From NCBI GenBank assembly GCA_958407995.1, contig CATYJU010000001.1, positions 1-64,000 on the forward strand: DNA of 64,000 nucleotides. The letters run 5' to 3'. The position numbers and the translations under genes were made by a program. The stretch comes from an uncultured Collinsella sp. (GTDB taxonomy: Bacteria; Actinomycetota; Coriobacteriia; Coriobacteriales; Coriobacteriaceae). Below the pieces are notes generated by a model, which worked only from the letters and a program-made list of their open reading frames with translations, did not search any database and was not told the origin of the DNA. Shown here in pieces: positions 49,228 through 57,463 of this stretch; position 1 is the stretch's first letter; every line of letters starts with the position of its first letter.

Positions 49228-49701
49228 CTACTCCTCCCAGTAAGCGTCTGCAAGCAGCTTAAAGCAGATCTTCTTGACCGGCTGCGCGCCATCGCCCGGG
49301 AACTCGAGCGTGGGCATGTGAGGCTCGCCGGCAACGAACAGCGCGAACTTGTCGTCGGCAAGATCGCCGGCGATCGAGGCGTCTGAATCGACCAGGTCGT
49401 AGTCGTCCTTCTCGTCAAACTCCTGGACCAGCGTCAGGCTGCCCGTGGCGACCTTAAAGGCCTCGCGACCCTCGACGTCGATCTGCAGGTCGTGATAGCG
49501 CTGATGCGTCTCATAGTGGGCCTCGGCCTCCGGACGCGTCGTGGGGGCCATGACGTTCGCAAAGACCTTGTCGCCCAGAATCGGATGGCTGCCGACCTCG
49601 AGCTGCGCCGGGTCGTTCTCCTCGAGCCAGTCGATCAGCACGTCGAGGCCCTTGAGCATTCCGCGGTACTCCTCGATATCGCCCAATGCACCGTAAATCA
49701 T
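49228..49701 (-). CDS. YhcH/YjgK/YiaL-family protein, copy 2
   Basis: A 157-residue near-identical copy of the protein at 36589-37062 (a few conservative changes such as HDLQIDVEG for HDVQIDVEG). Here it follows a complete nagA by 32 bases, so this is probably the original arrangement and copy 1 is the derived one. Confidence 0.88.
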   Translation of the reverse strand: MIYGALGDIEEYRGMLKGLDVLIDWLEENDPAQLEVGSHPILGDKVFANVMAPTTRPEAEAHYETHQRYHDLQIDVEGREAFKVATGSLTLVQEFDEKDDYDLVDSDASIAGDLADDKFALFVAGEPHMPTLEFPGDGAQPVKKICFKLLADAYWEE

Positions 49702-49733
49702 CTAAATCCCCTCTCGGATCGCTTCTTTGGCGG

Positions 49734-50903
49734 CTACTCGGCAAACGCGTTACCGACGCTGTTGCCACCCACATACGTCTCGACCAGGGTAAGGTCGGGA
49801 TTGAACACGACAAAGTCGGCATCGCGGCCGGGCATAATGCTGCCACATTTATCCTCGACGTGAGCAGAACGCGCGGGCACCTCAGTCGCCATGCGAATTG
49901 CGATATCAGCGCTCGCAAGACCCCAGTCGACGATGTTCTTGACGCCCTGTGCGAGCGTGAGCACCGAGCCGGCGATAGCAGAGCCATCGGCGAGCCAGCA
50001 AAGGTTGTCCTTCATAATGACGTCCATGCCGCCGCTGGTGTACTTGCCCTCGGGCATGCCGCCGCAACCCAGACAGTCGGTGATCAGCACCGTGTGCTGC
50101 CAGCCCTTGGCCTGCAGCAGTGCCTTGATAGCAGCAGGGTTCACGTGCTTACCGTCGCAAATGATCTCGGCATAGGTGTTGGGCGTGGTCATAGCAGCCC
50201 CGACAACACCGGGCTCACGGTGATGGAGGCCACGCTGGCCGTTATAGGTATGCGTAAAGCAACTGGCGCCAGCATTGATGGCGGCGGCGCACTCATCATA
50301 GGTGGCATCGGAGTGGCCAATACAGGTCACGACGCCCTTTGCGCTCAGAGCCGCGGCGTAGGCGGCGGCGCCGTCACGCTCGGCCGCCATAGCGCTCTTG
50401 ACGATACGACCACCAGCGGCCTCCTGCCACTCGTCAAAAACTTCCTCGGACGGGTCGATCAGATAAGCGGGGTTCTGGGCACCCACGTGCTTCATGGTAA
50501 AGAACGGACCCTCCAGGTAGATGCCCTGAATACGAGCACCGCAGAACTCGGGTCCACGCTCTTCGTCCGCCTGTGCAATGGCAGCGCAGGCGTCCTTGAT
50601 CTGCTCCACGCCGTCGGTAAAGGTCGTAGGCAGCCAGCTGGTGGTACCACGACGTGCGAGCTCGGTCGAACTGATGTTGATACCCTCGGCATCGTTATCG
50701 GTCGTGGCATGGTTATAGAAGCCATGAATGTGGGTGTCCACCATGCCCGGCGCAATCCATGTACCCGAATAATCTTTGATCTCGCAAGCGGGCTCATCGG
50801 CCTGCCAAGCGCCAAAGACGCCATCCTCGACCATAAGATAGCCGCCCAGCTGCGGCCCCGCCGGCAAAAAGAACTTGTCGGCCTTGATAGCATACGTGCT
50901 CAT
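49734..50903 (-). CDS. nagA: N-acetylhexosamine-6-phosphate deacetylase, copy 2
   Basis: A 389-residue protein very close to NagA copy 1, with every metal and active-site block retained (DTHIHGFYNH, YLEGPFF, CIGHSDATYDE, LITDCLGCGGMPEG). It is in the order GntR 2 - nagA - yhcH, next to the NagE-type transporter, so GlcNAc-6-phosphate is the likely substrate here. No nagB was seen. Confidence 0.9.
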   Translation of the reverse strand: MSTYAIKADKFFLPAGPQLGGYLMVEDGVFGAWQADEPACEIKDYSGTWIAPGMVDTHIHGFYNHATTDNDAEGINISSTELARRGTTSWLPTTFTDGVEQIKDACAAIAQADEERGPEFCGARIQGIYLEGPFFTMKHVGAQNPAYLIDPSEEVFDEWQEAAGGRIVKSAMAAERDGAAAYAAALSAKGVVTCIGHSDATYDECAAAINAGASCFTHTYNGQRGLHHREPGVVGAAMTTPNTYAEIICDGKHVNPAAIKALLQAKGWQHTVLITDCLGCGGMPEGKYTSGGMDVIMKDNLCWLADGSAIAGSVLTLAQGVKNIVDWGLASADIAIRMATEVPARSAHVEDKCGSIMPGRDADFVVFNPDLTLVETYVGGNSVGNAFAE

Positions 50904-50989
50904 CTATGCTCCCGTACCCGCAGTGCGTTTTAGGGCGGATCAAAAACCACTGCATTGTTAATTCGAGCGATTGTTCGTTGCCTTCTACC

Positions 50990-51028
50990 GCTTGGCACAT
51001 TTTGCACCCGCCGCAAAACACGCCAAGC
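50990..51028 (-). promoter_or_regulatory. Hairpin between GntR 2 and nagA 2
   Basis: GCTTGGCACATTTTGC (50990-51005) pairs with GCAAAACACGCCAAGC (51013-51028) apart from the three central bases. No T-tract follows; it may set the expression ratio of regulator and enzyme. Confidence 0.55.
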
Positions 51029-51046
51029 CGTTTATACCCAATAACT

Positions 51047-51778
51047 CTAGACTGCGCGGTTGTGGTAGACCTTGTACTTAAACTGGTCGGCACGCGCAAC
51101 CGAACGCGTATACTCGATAACCTCGTTGTTCATGTCATATGTGGTACGAATCAAATCCAGCACCGGTGCGCCTTCGGTAATCTCGAGCAAACGTGCGTCG
51201 GAATGGCGGGCAATACTCGCGTAGAATTCTTCCTCTGCCACGCGAACTTTCTCGTGAAAGTCCTGCTCGATCATGTCGTACAGCGATTTGTTCTCGATCA
51301 TGGGACGCTTAAGCGCAAAGAACTTGCGACTTGGCAGATATGTACACTCAATCATCAGCGGCACACCATCGGCTATACGCAGGCGCTTGATCTTGTACAG
51401 ACGCTCGCCCAGGCGCGCGTTCATCTCTACGGCAATATTCTTGTCAGCCTCGACCTCGGTAAACTCAAGAATCGTTGTCTTGGGCACACGGCCGATCGCC
51501 TTCATCTGCTCGGTAAAGCTATAGGTTTGCGTAAGGTTTGCCGTTTGCAGAGAGCGGTCGCACACCATGGTTCCTCGGCCGCGCTGACGAACCACCAGGC
51601 CCAGGCGCTCAAGCTCCTGCAGGGCAAGGCGAACCGTCGTACGCGAGAGCCCGTAGCGTTCCGACAGGTCACGCTCGGACGGCAAATAGTCGCCGGGCCG
51701 AAGTTCGTGATCGATTTTATCGGTCAACAGATCGACGAGTTGATCGTACAGAGGTTGTTTGCGCGCTCCCATTGCCAT
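51047..51778 (-). CDS. GntR/HutC-family regulator 2 (UTRA domain)
   Basis: A 243-residue NagR-like regulator: PLYDQLVDLLTDKI, winged helix DLSERYGLSRTTVRLALQELE, then a UTRA domain (TYSFTEQMKAIGRVPKTTILEF). ATG 51778 follows AGGTATC; the longer frame has no support. A TGGTTGTAACCA site 32 bases before the start suggests autoregulation. It heads the nagA 2 - yhcH 2 unit; related sites precede nagE and GH35. Confidence 0.9.
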   Translation of the reverse strand: MAMGARKQPLYDQLVDLLTDKIDHELRPGDYLPSERDLSERYGLSRTTVRLALQELERLGLVVRQRGRGTMVCDRSLQTANLTQTYSFTEQMKAIGRVPKTTILEFTEVEADKNIAVEMNARLGERLYKIKRLRIADGVPLMIECTYLPSRKFFALKRPMIENKSLYDMIEQDFHEKVRVAEEEFYASIARHSDARLLEITEGAPVLDLIRTTYDMNNEVIEYTRSVARADQFKYKVYHNRAV

Positions 51779-51809
51779 AATGATACCTGCCGGATAAATG
51801 ACTCGAAAT

Positions 51810-51821
51810 TGGTTGTAACCA
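51810..51821. promoter_or_regulatory. Candidate GntR 2 operator (autoregulatory)
   Basis: TGGTTGTAACCA, a dyad with TGGTT/AACCA arms, just before the regulator's own start. Confidence 0.55.
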
Positions 51822-51952
51822 GACACCACGTACTATAGCAGTTTTATTGGAATAACAGCAGGTCAACCAGCATATTTCAATATCGTTTGCCGGTTGATAG
51901 CCTGCGCACTGTAATACCAATTACAACGCTACATCAAGTATCGAGGTAGCAA

Positions 51953-51986
51953 AAAGGGCCGCCCCCGCGGAGCGGGACGACCCTTT
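51953..51986 (-). terminator. Terminator of the nagE-type gene
   Basis: AAAGGG and CCCTTT enclose further CG/CCC pairing; on the minus strand TTTTT follows. Confidence 0.75.
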
Positions 51987-52010
51987 GCAAGACAGATACG
52001 TCTTTAAGGC

Positions 52011-53492
52011 TTAGAGAAGCTTCTTGAGCTCCTCGGCAACAGCCTGGACCTGCGTGCCGATGATGACCTGGGTAGCACCCTTGTCCATCTTCATGACACC
52101 CAGAGCGCCAGCCTTCTTGCAGGCAGCCTCGTCGACCAGAGCGGAATCGCCAAGCTCGAAGCGAAGGCGAGTAGCGCAGCAGTCAACGGTCTTGACGTTC
52201 TCCTTGCCACCGACGGCAGCAAGAACAGCGGCGGCCAGAGCGGCGAACTTGTCGTCGTCAGCAGCGGCGGAAGCGGAGGTCTCCTCGACATCCTCATCCT
52301 CGCGACCAGGGGTCATGAGGTTGAACTTGGTGATGGCGAAGCGGAACACGAGGTAGAAGACCACGAAGGCAGCGATGCCCAGCGGGATGATCATCCAGGT
52401 GTTGGCGGCAGCCGGGAGGCTAGAGGAGAACAGGAGGTCGGTAGCACCAGCGGAGAAGCAGAAGCCAGCACGGAAACCAACATAGTAGGTAACGATGGTG
52501 AAGATGCCGTACAGGACAGCGTACACGACGTAGAGCGGGAAGCACAGGAACATGAAGCCGAACTCGAAGGGCTCGGTGACGCCGCAGACGAAGGCGCAGA
52601 TGGCAGCGGAGACAACCAGGCCGATAGCAGCCTTCTTGTTCTTAGCGGTCTGAACCATAGCCAGGGCAGCGCCCGGGATACCGAACATCATGCAGGGGAA
52701 GAAGCCGGACATGTACATACCGAGGCTCCACTTGACGTCAGCAGAGGTCTCGCCAGCCCAGAAGTGGGTCAGGTCGCCCAGGCCGATGGTGTCAAACCAG
52801 AACACGTTGTTGAGTGCGTGGTGCAGACCGGTCGGGATGAGCAGGCGGTTGAGGAAGGCGTAGATGCCAGCGCCGATACCACCCATGGCGGCGATACCCT
52901 CACCAAGAGCAACAAGAGCACCGAAGATGAGCGGCCAAGCAAAGAGCAGGACGACGGAGACGACGATGCAGATGACGGCGGTCATGATGGCGACGCAACG
53001 CTTGCCGGAGAAGAAGGCCAGCCAGTCGGGAAGACGAGTGTCCTTGAACTTGTTGTAGCAAGTGCCACCGATGACGGCGGACAGGATGCCGATGAAGGAG
53101 TTACCAGCGATCTTGGAGAACGCGATGCCCTCGGTCGTGGCAAGCCAAGCGGTCTGAGCATCGGCGTCCATACCACGAATGGTGCCAACAACAGCGGGGT
53201 TCAGGAGCTGCTGGATCATCAGGAAGGCGACGAGGCCAGCGGTGCCATCGTGATCGTCGGCAAGGCCGACAGCGGCGCCGACTGCGAACAGCCAGGCCAT
53301 GTTATCGATAAGAGCGCCGCCTGCCTTGATGAGCAGGAAACCGGCGGTATAGGCAAAACCGGTAGTGTCACCGGCAGCACCCATGACTGCGGGAGCGAGC
53401 AGGTAGCCCACGCCCATAAGAATACCTGCGACGGGAAGCGCCGCGACGGGAAGCATCAGCGCTTTGCCGAGCTTCTGGAGGTACTTCATCAT
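52011..53492 (-). CDS. nagE: PTS glucose-family EIICB, N-acetylglucosamine type
   Basis: A 493-residue EIICB. EIIC (about 1-385) has GVTEPFEFGF, the substrate-site motif of the NagE/glucose branch, and PTGLHHALNNVFWF. After an acidic linker the EIIB domain carries the phosphocysteine in VDCCATRLRFE. It lacks an EIIA domain, unlike full-length E. coli NagE. GGAGGA precedes ATG 53492. The nearby nagA and NagR-like gene favour GlcNAc over glucose. It ends at its own terminator. Confidence 0.88.
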   Translation of the reverse strand: MMKYLQKLGKALMLPVAALPVAGILMGVGYLLAPAVMGAAGDTTGFAYTAGFLLIKAGGALIDNMAWLFAVGAAVGLADDHDGTAGLVAFLMIQQLLNPAVVGTIRGMDADAQTAWLATTEGIAFSKIAGNSFIGILSAVIGGTCYNKFKDTRLPDWLAFFSGKRCVAIMTAVICIVVSVVLLFAWPLIFGALVALGEGIAAMGGIGAGIYAFLNRLLIPTGLHHALNNVFWFDTIGLGDLTHFWAGETSADVKWSLGMYMSGFFPCMMFGIPGAALAMVQTAKNKKAAIGLVVSAAICAFVCGVTEPFEFGFMFLCFPLYVVYAVLYGIFTIVTYYVGFRAGFCFSAGATDLLFSSSLPAAANTWMIIPLGIAAFVVFYLVFRFAITKFNLMTPGREDEDVEETSASAAADDDKFAALAAAVLAAVGGKENVKTVDCCATRLRFELGDSALVDEAACKKAGALGVMKMDKGATQVIIGTQVQAVAEELKKLL

Positions 53493-53689
53493 ATGGTATC
53501 TCCTCCAACCTTTCTTTCGTTGTTCACCAACGAGTTCCATGTCCGCGCCTTGTGCATACCGGCTTCTCCGCTTGCCGGCATTGATGCGCAAACTTAGACA
53601 ACCCAGTCCCTATTTGGGGTTGCTGGTATGTCGGTAGCACACACTCAATTCAAACGTCCACCACATTTCGTTCAAATTACTATATCGTT

Positions 53690-53720
53690 GCCAAACGGTT
53701 ATTTTTGGCCCGTAAACGGT
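53690..53720 (-). promoter_or_regulatory. 21-bp direct-repeat box, nagE promoter
   Basis: On the coding strand ACCGTTTACG is followed 21 bases later by ACCGTTTGGC. The plus-strand boxes are at 53690-53699 and 53711-53720. Confidence 0.58.
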
Positions 53721-53801
53721 AATTTACGCAGGTAGATGTGCTGCGTTTCTTTCATTACCAAACTAATTCTTAGCAATTTCCATTCGATTTCATCTCAAAA
53801 G

Positions 53802-53844
53802 TGGTTACTACCAGATGAACAGTGGTACCACATTGTTACTACCA
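53802..53844. promoter_or_regulatory. Cluster of GntR-type sites upstream of nagE
   Basis: TGGTTACTACCA (53802-53813), GTGGTACCAC (53822-53831) and TTGTTACTACCA (53833-53844) share TGGT/ACCA arms. The cluster begins 82 bases upstream of the direct-repeat box, nearly the same offset as before GH35. Confidence 0.5.
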
Positions 53845-53939
53845 GTTTGGCCGAAATCGTTTTCACTTTACATGAATAAAGTGTCCCACAATTTGCATAC
53901 AACCACCCCCTCTCATCGCCCTCCCCACAGTGCAAAAAA

Positions 53940-53968
53940 CCCGCTAGAACGATATCCGTTCTAGCGGG
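53940..53968 (-). terminator. Terminator of the SurA-like gene
   Basis: CCCGCTAGAACG (53940-53951) pairs with CGTTCTAGCGGG (53957-53968); six T residues follow on the minus strand. Confidence 0.88.
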
Positions 53969-54012
53969 CATATCAGATATTTTGGCTACGCGCTCGGCGG
54001 CTCGGGCAGCCC

Positions 54013-55098
54013 TTACGCAAACAGACCATAGATGCTGATGTTGGCCTTGGCGTAGAGGCCGTTAGCATACTCGGTCCACTTGGAGCTGGCGCTCGAAGCC
54101 TGCGAGGAATACTGCTGATAAGCAGTGTAGTAGGCAGTCATGGCCTGCTTGTAGGTGGCGCTATCGGTCGTAAAGGCATCATCGGCAAAGGCCTTAGCAT
54201 AGGTGCTGTCGGCATCCTTCCAAGTGCCCTTTGAGCTATCCCATTCATCGCCGGCAAGGTTGATGATGTAGTCGGCGTAGTCCTTGCTCGCGGTCTCCTC
54301 GTTGCCGTCAGCAGGCTCGGTCGGGGCGGTCGGCATGCTTGCGGAGCTATCGCCGACCTTCTTCTTGTAGAGCTTCTGCAGCGTCGCGGACTGACGGACG
54401 ATCTGCTTGGCCTGGTCCTTGGACACGCCGTACTGCGTGGCCATGGTCTTGTAGTCGGAGGTGCCGATGGAATCCTCGGCGTACTGCTTCATTTCCTTGG
54501 AAGAGACGGTAATGCCCTCGTCCTCGGCAGCGTCCAGCAGAATCTGGTTGCGCACGTAGGACAGGATAACGTCGGCAGACGGAGCGGTGTAGTTGCCGTC
54601 ATCGTCCTTGACGGTGTCGAGGCTGTACTGGCTCTCGATGGCCTCACGCGCGGTGATGTCGCTCTTCTTGCCGTTGTAGCTATAACTTGCCACGGTCGAA
54701 TCGAGCTGGTCCTCGGTAAGGGTCGCCGAGCCGACGCCCTTGCCGCCAAAGCCGCCGTTGCCAATAAAGAAGCCGACCACGGCAGCGATCACGACTGCAA
54801 CTACAAAGGCGGCAATCATCGTCTTCTTGTGCTTACAAGCGTGGTCGTCCACGTCGGAGTCGTTGTCCTCATCCTGCTCCTCAGGCATGAGGTTCTCGTC
54901 AGCTGCATCCGCGGCGATCTTTGCCTCCAGGCGAGCGTCCTCCTCCTCGGCGGTCGTGCCGGCGGCAATATGTTCGGCAGACGTGCCGGCGACCAGGTCG
55001 ATCTTCTCGTCCTCATCACCGTCAGGGCCTTCGCCGCGCTCGATGATCTGGATGCCGTCGATCTCGTCCTTCTCGTCCTTCTTTTGGATCAGACCCAT
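54013..55098 (-). CDS. Membrane-anchored SurA/PrsA N-terminal-like protein
   Basis: A 361-residue protein with a long acidic cytoplasmic N-terminus (1-90), one membrane helix at about 93-112 and an extracytoplasmic part. The region after the helix (ITAREAIESQYSLDT, VILSYVRNQILLDAAEDEGITVSSKEMKQYAED, YGVSKDQAKQIVRQSATLQKLYKKK) resembles the SurA N-terminal chaperone domain; there is no parvulin isomerase domain. It could be a secreted-protein chaperone. AAGGAG lies before ATG 55098. Confidence 0.75.
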   Translation of the reverse strand: MGLIQKKDEKDEIDGIQIIERGEGPDGDEDEKIDLVAGTSAEHIAAGTTAEEEDARLEAKIAADAADENLMPEEQDEDNDSDVDDHACKHKKTMIAAFVVAVVIAAVVGFFIGNGGFGGKGVGSATLTEDQLDSTVASYSYNGKKSDITAREAIESQYSLDTVKDDDGNYTAPSADVILSYVRNQILLDAAEDEGITVSSKEMKQYAEDSIGTSDYKTMATQYGVSKDQAKQIVRQSATLQKLYKKKVGDSSASMPTAPTEPADGNEETASKDYADYIINLAGDEWDSSKGTWKDADSTYAKAFADDAFTTDSATYKQAMTAYYTAYQQYSSQASSASSKWTEYANGLYAKANISIYGLFA

Positions 55099-55137
55099 AT
55101 CAGTTACTCCTTGTTAGGAAACATAGTCCCCAATAGA

Positions 55138-55164
55138 ATACGCCCGGCAGAGCGCCGGGCGTAT
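55138..55164 (-). terminator. Hairpin after isocitrate dehydrogenase
   Basis: ATACGCCCGGC (55138-55148) pairs with GCCGGGCGTAT (55154-55164). Confidence 0.65.
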
Positions 55165-55224
55165 TGATTCTTAGGTTATACGCAAACACTTAAGTACTAT
55201 TTAGGCGTTTGCAGCGTGCATACC

Positions 55225-56310
55225 TTAGACCAGGTGCGCGATAACGGCATCGGCAAAGGCCTGCGTGCCCACAGCGCCCTCAACGGAGCCGGTCTGGGCA
55301 CGACGCACGTCACCGGTAACCTGCTCGCCCTCGTCGAGCGTGGCAGATACGGCGGCGCGAATACGATTGGCGGCATCGTTCTCGCCCAGGTGATCGAGCA
55401 TCATCGCAGCAGAGAGGATCTCGGCCGTGGGGTTGGCGATATCCTTGCCCGCGATATCGGGCGCGGAGCCGTGCGTAGCCTCAAAGATGGCGCAGTCGGC
55501 ACCGATGTTGGAGCCGGGGGCCATGCCTAAGCCGCCCACCAGGCCGGCGCACAGGTCACTCACGATGTCGCCGTACAGGTTGGGCAGCACCAGGACATCG
55601 AAGTCGTTGGGGTTCTGGACCAGGCCCATGCAGGTGGCGTCGACGATCTTGTCGTTGAACTCGATATCGGGATAGTTGGCGGCCACCTCGCGCGCCACGC
55701 GCAGGAACAGGCCGTCGGTCGCCTTCATGATGTTGGCCTTGTGCACGGCCGTCACCTTTTTGCGGCCGCAGCGGCGGGCATACTCAAAGGCATACTCCAC
55801 AATGCGGCGGCTCTTGGCGATAGAGATCGGCTTGATCGAGATCGCGGAATCGGCGGCGAAGGTCTTTTGGCCCGAACGCTCGACAAGCTGCAAGAGCTCC
55901 TCGACCTCGGCAGCGCCCTCATCGAACTCGATGCCGGCGTAGAGGTCCTCGGTGTTCTCGCGCACGATAACCAGGTCGACGTCGCGGAAGCGCGAGCCGT
56001 CGCCCGGCTGCGACAGACAGGGGCGCACGCAGGCATACAGGTCGAAGTGCTTGCGCAGGGCCACGTTGACGCTGCGGAAACCCGTGCCGACCGGCGTGGT
56101 GATGGGGCCCTTGATGGCAACCTTGGTCTCGGCGACCGCATCGAGCACGTGCTGGGGCAGCGGCGTGCCAAACTCGTCCATGACGCCGGCACCGGCCTCC
56201 TGGACGTTCCAATTGATCTGGACACCGGCAGCCTCGACCACGCGGCGCATGGCCTGCGTAATCTCGGGACCGATACCGTCACCGGGAATCAGGACTACAT
56301 CGTGCGCCAT
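55225..56310 (-). CDS. NAD-dependent isocitrate/isopropylmalate dehydrogenase family enzyme
   Basis: A 361-residue decarboxylating dehydrogenase. [23 protein letters not shown] (substrate loop of isocitrate dehydrogenases), [10 protein letters not shown], and [21 protein letters not shown] are diagnostic. [10 protein letters not shown] and the short length suggest the NAD-linked homoisocitrate/isocitrate branch rather than leuB, and no leu genes are beside it. GGAGTAACAGATT precedes ATG 56310. It follows the HEAT-protein gene by six bases. Confidence 0.88.
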   Translation of the reverse strand: MAHDVVLIPGDGIGPEITQAMRRVVEAAGVQINWNVQEAGAGVMDEFGTPLPQHVLDAVAETKVAIKGPITTPVGTGFRSVNVALRKHFDLYACVRPCLSQPGDGSRFRDVDLVIVRENTEDLYAGIEFDEGAAEVEELLQLVERSGQKTFAADSAISIKPISIAKSRRIVEYAFEYARRCGRKKVTAVHKANIMKATDGLFLRVAREVAANYPDIEFNDKIVDATCMGLVQNPNDFDVLVLPNLYGDIVSDLCAGLVGGLGMAPGSNIGADCAIFEATHGSAPDIAGKDIANPTAEILSAAMMLDHLGENDAANRIRAAVSATLDEGEQVTGDVRRAQTGSVEGAVGTQAFADAVIAHLV

Positions 56311-56316
56311 AATCTG

Positions 56317-57015
56317 TTACTCCTCGTCTTCGGCGTCGTCAGATTTTTTAACGCTAGCACGCTTCTTCTTTTTGGAGAGATCCAGGCCAAAACGTTTAAC
56401 AAGCATTTCGCAAATCTCGCTCGAACGGGCCTTGAGATAGCTGCCCTTGCCGTTCTCGGCATCGAACTTAAGGCGCAGCGCAAGCTTCTCGGCGACCTCG
56501 GCGTCGATCTCGCCCTGGCCAAACTCGTACAGGCAACCGAGCATGTCGCGATACTCGAGGTCGCCGTGGTAGCACTGGATGGCCTCGTCCAGGATGGGCC
56601 AAGCCTCGCGCGAACGCTCGACGCTCGTGGCGCCCCACACGCACAGCAGGCGGAAGGCGGCATAGCGCAGCGTGGACGAAATCTCGTCGAACAGCGCGGT
56701 CTCGGCGCCCTCAAAGGCATCACCCAGCTGCTCGGGGCAGGTGGTGGCGAGCGCCGCCAGGGCATCGAGAGCCTCCCAGCGGGTCTGAGCCTCGGGGCGG
56801 TCGAGCGCCTCGATCAGCGCGGGCACGCAGGGAACGACGCGCTGCGGATCGCGCTCGGCAAGCAGATGCAACACGCGGGCGGCAAACTGGCGGATGCGGC
56901 GCGTGGGGCAGCCGAGCTCCTTGACCAGACGGTCGACGGCGTTCTCGTTCTCCTCTGCCAGCTGGAGCTGTGCCAGCTCCTCGTCGGTGAGCTGTTCGTC
57001 TTTGTTTTCTGCCAT
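56317..57015 (-). CDS. HEAT-repeat-like protein
   Basis: A 232-residue helical protein. Residues about 28-120 form HEAT/armadillo-like pairs (RIRQFAARVLHLLAE, CVPALIEALDRPEAQTRWEALDALAALA), the fold of protein-interaction scaffolds. A Lys/Asp/Glu-rich tail ends it. It lies in a compact run of genes from hydroxyisobutyrate dehydrogenase to isocitrate dehydrogenase, two bases after the preceding gene. Function unknown. Confidence 0.78.
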   Translation of the reverse strand: MAENKDEQLTDEELAQLQLAEENENAVDRLVKELGCPTRRIRQFAARVLHLLAERDPQRVVPCVPALIEALDRPEAQTRWEALDALAALATTCPEQLGDAFEGAETALFDEISSTLRYAAFRLLCVWGATSVERSREAWPILDEAIQCYHGDLEYRDMLGCLYEFGQGEIDAEVAEKLALRLKFDAENGKGSYLKARSSEICEMLVKRFGLDLSKKKKRASVKKSDDAEDEE

Positions 57016-57017
57016 AG

Positions 57018-57458
57018 TTACCTCTTCTTACTATTTTTAGCGTGCTTGCCAGCACCCTTGCTGTCATCGGTGACCGAGATGAGCTGTCGGTCGGCCGCGC
57101 CATTGCGACGCGCGCGGCGGCGCTCCTCGGCGTCGCCCGCGTCGGCGGCGGCGCGATGAGCCTTGTTGACGTTAAAAACCTCATCGTGCTTGCGCCATGG
57201 ACCGACGGACTCGCCAAAGCTCATCTTAAGACCGGCGATAAAGCCGCCGAGCCAGCCGATCGGCGCAAACTGCACCAGCGGGAACAGCGAGAACACCCAG
57301 GTCAGCAGGACGACTGCCGCCGCGCCTGCAAAATTGGCGATCCAGTAATCGCGCTTGGTGATCACGCGCTTTTCGCAGGCCCACTGGCCGCACAAAAAGC
57401 CAATGTAGATCGCAAAGAGAAAGAGCACCAGCGCTAGTACCACGAACGTCCAGCTCAT
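57018..57458 (-). CDS. Small membrane protein
   Basis: A 146-residue protein with two hydrophobic helices (about 3-23 and 35-58), then a polar, very basic C-terminal half rich in Arg and Lys. No known family recognised. The start, ATG 57458, lies five bases before the end of the upstream gene's coding region on this strand, with GGAGT inside the His-rich tail codons. Probably co-transcribed with its neighbours. Confidence 0.72.
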   Translation of the reverse strand: MSWTFVVLALVLFLFAIYIGFLCGQWACEKRVITKRDYWIANFAGAAAVVLLTWVFSLFPLVQFAPIGWLGGFIAGLKMSFGESVGPWRKHDEVFNVNKAHRAAADAGDAEERRRARRNGAADRQLISVTDDSKGAGKHAKNSKKR

Positions 57459-57463
57459 GGGCG

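Larger units (their letters stand above)
53493..54012. other. nagE control region
   Basis: This 520-base region has no gene. It holds the 21-bp direct repeat (53690-53720), three GntR-like sites between 53802 and 53844, an A+T-rich stretch and the terminator of the next minus-strand gene. Confidence 0.6.

Noticed and set aside
49686..50933. 415-codon open frame on the plus strand
   Set aside because: Antisense to nagA copy 2, whose active-site motifs are all intact on the other strand.
55741..57159. 472-codon open frame on the plus strand
   Set aside because: Runs antisense through two well-supported minus-strand genes; composition is that of a shadow frame.
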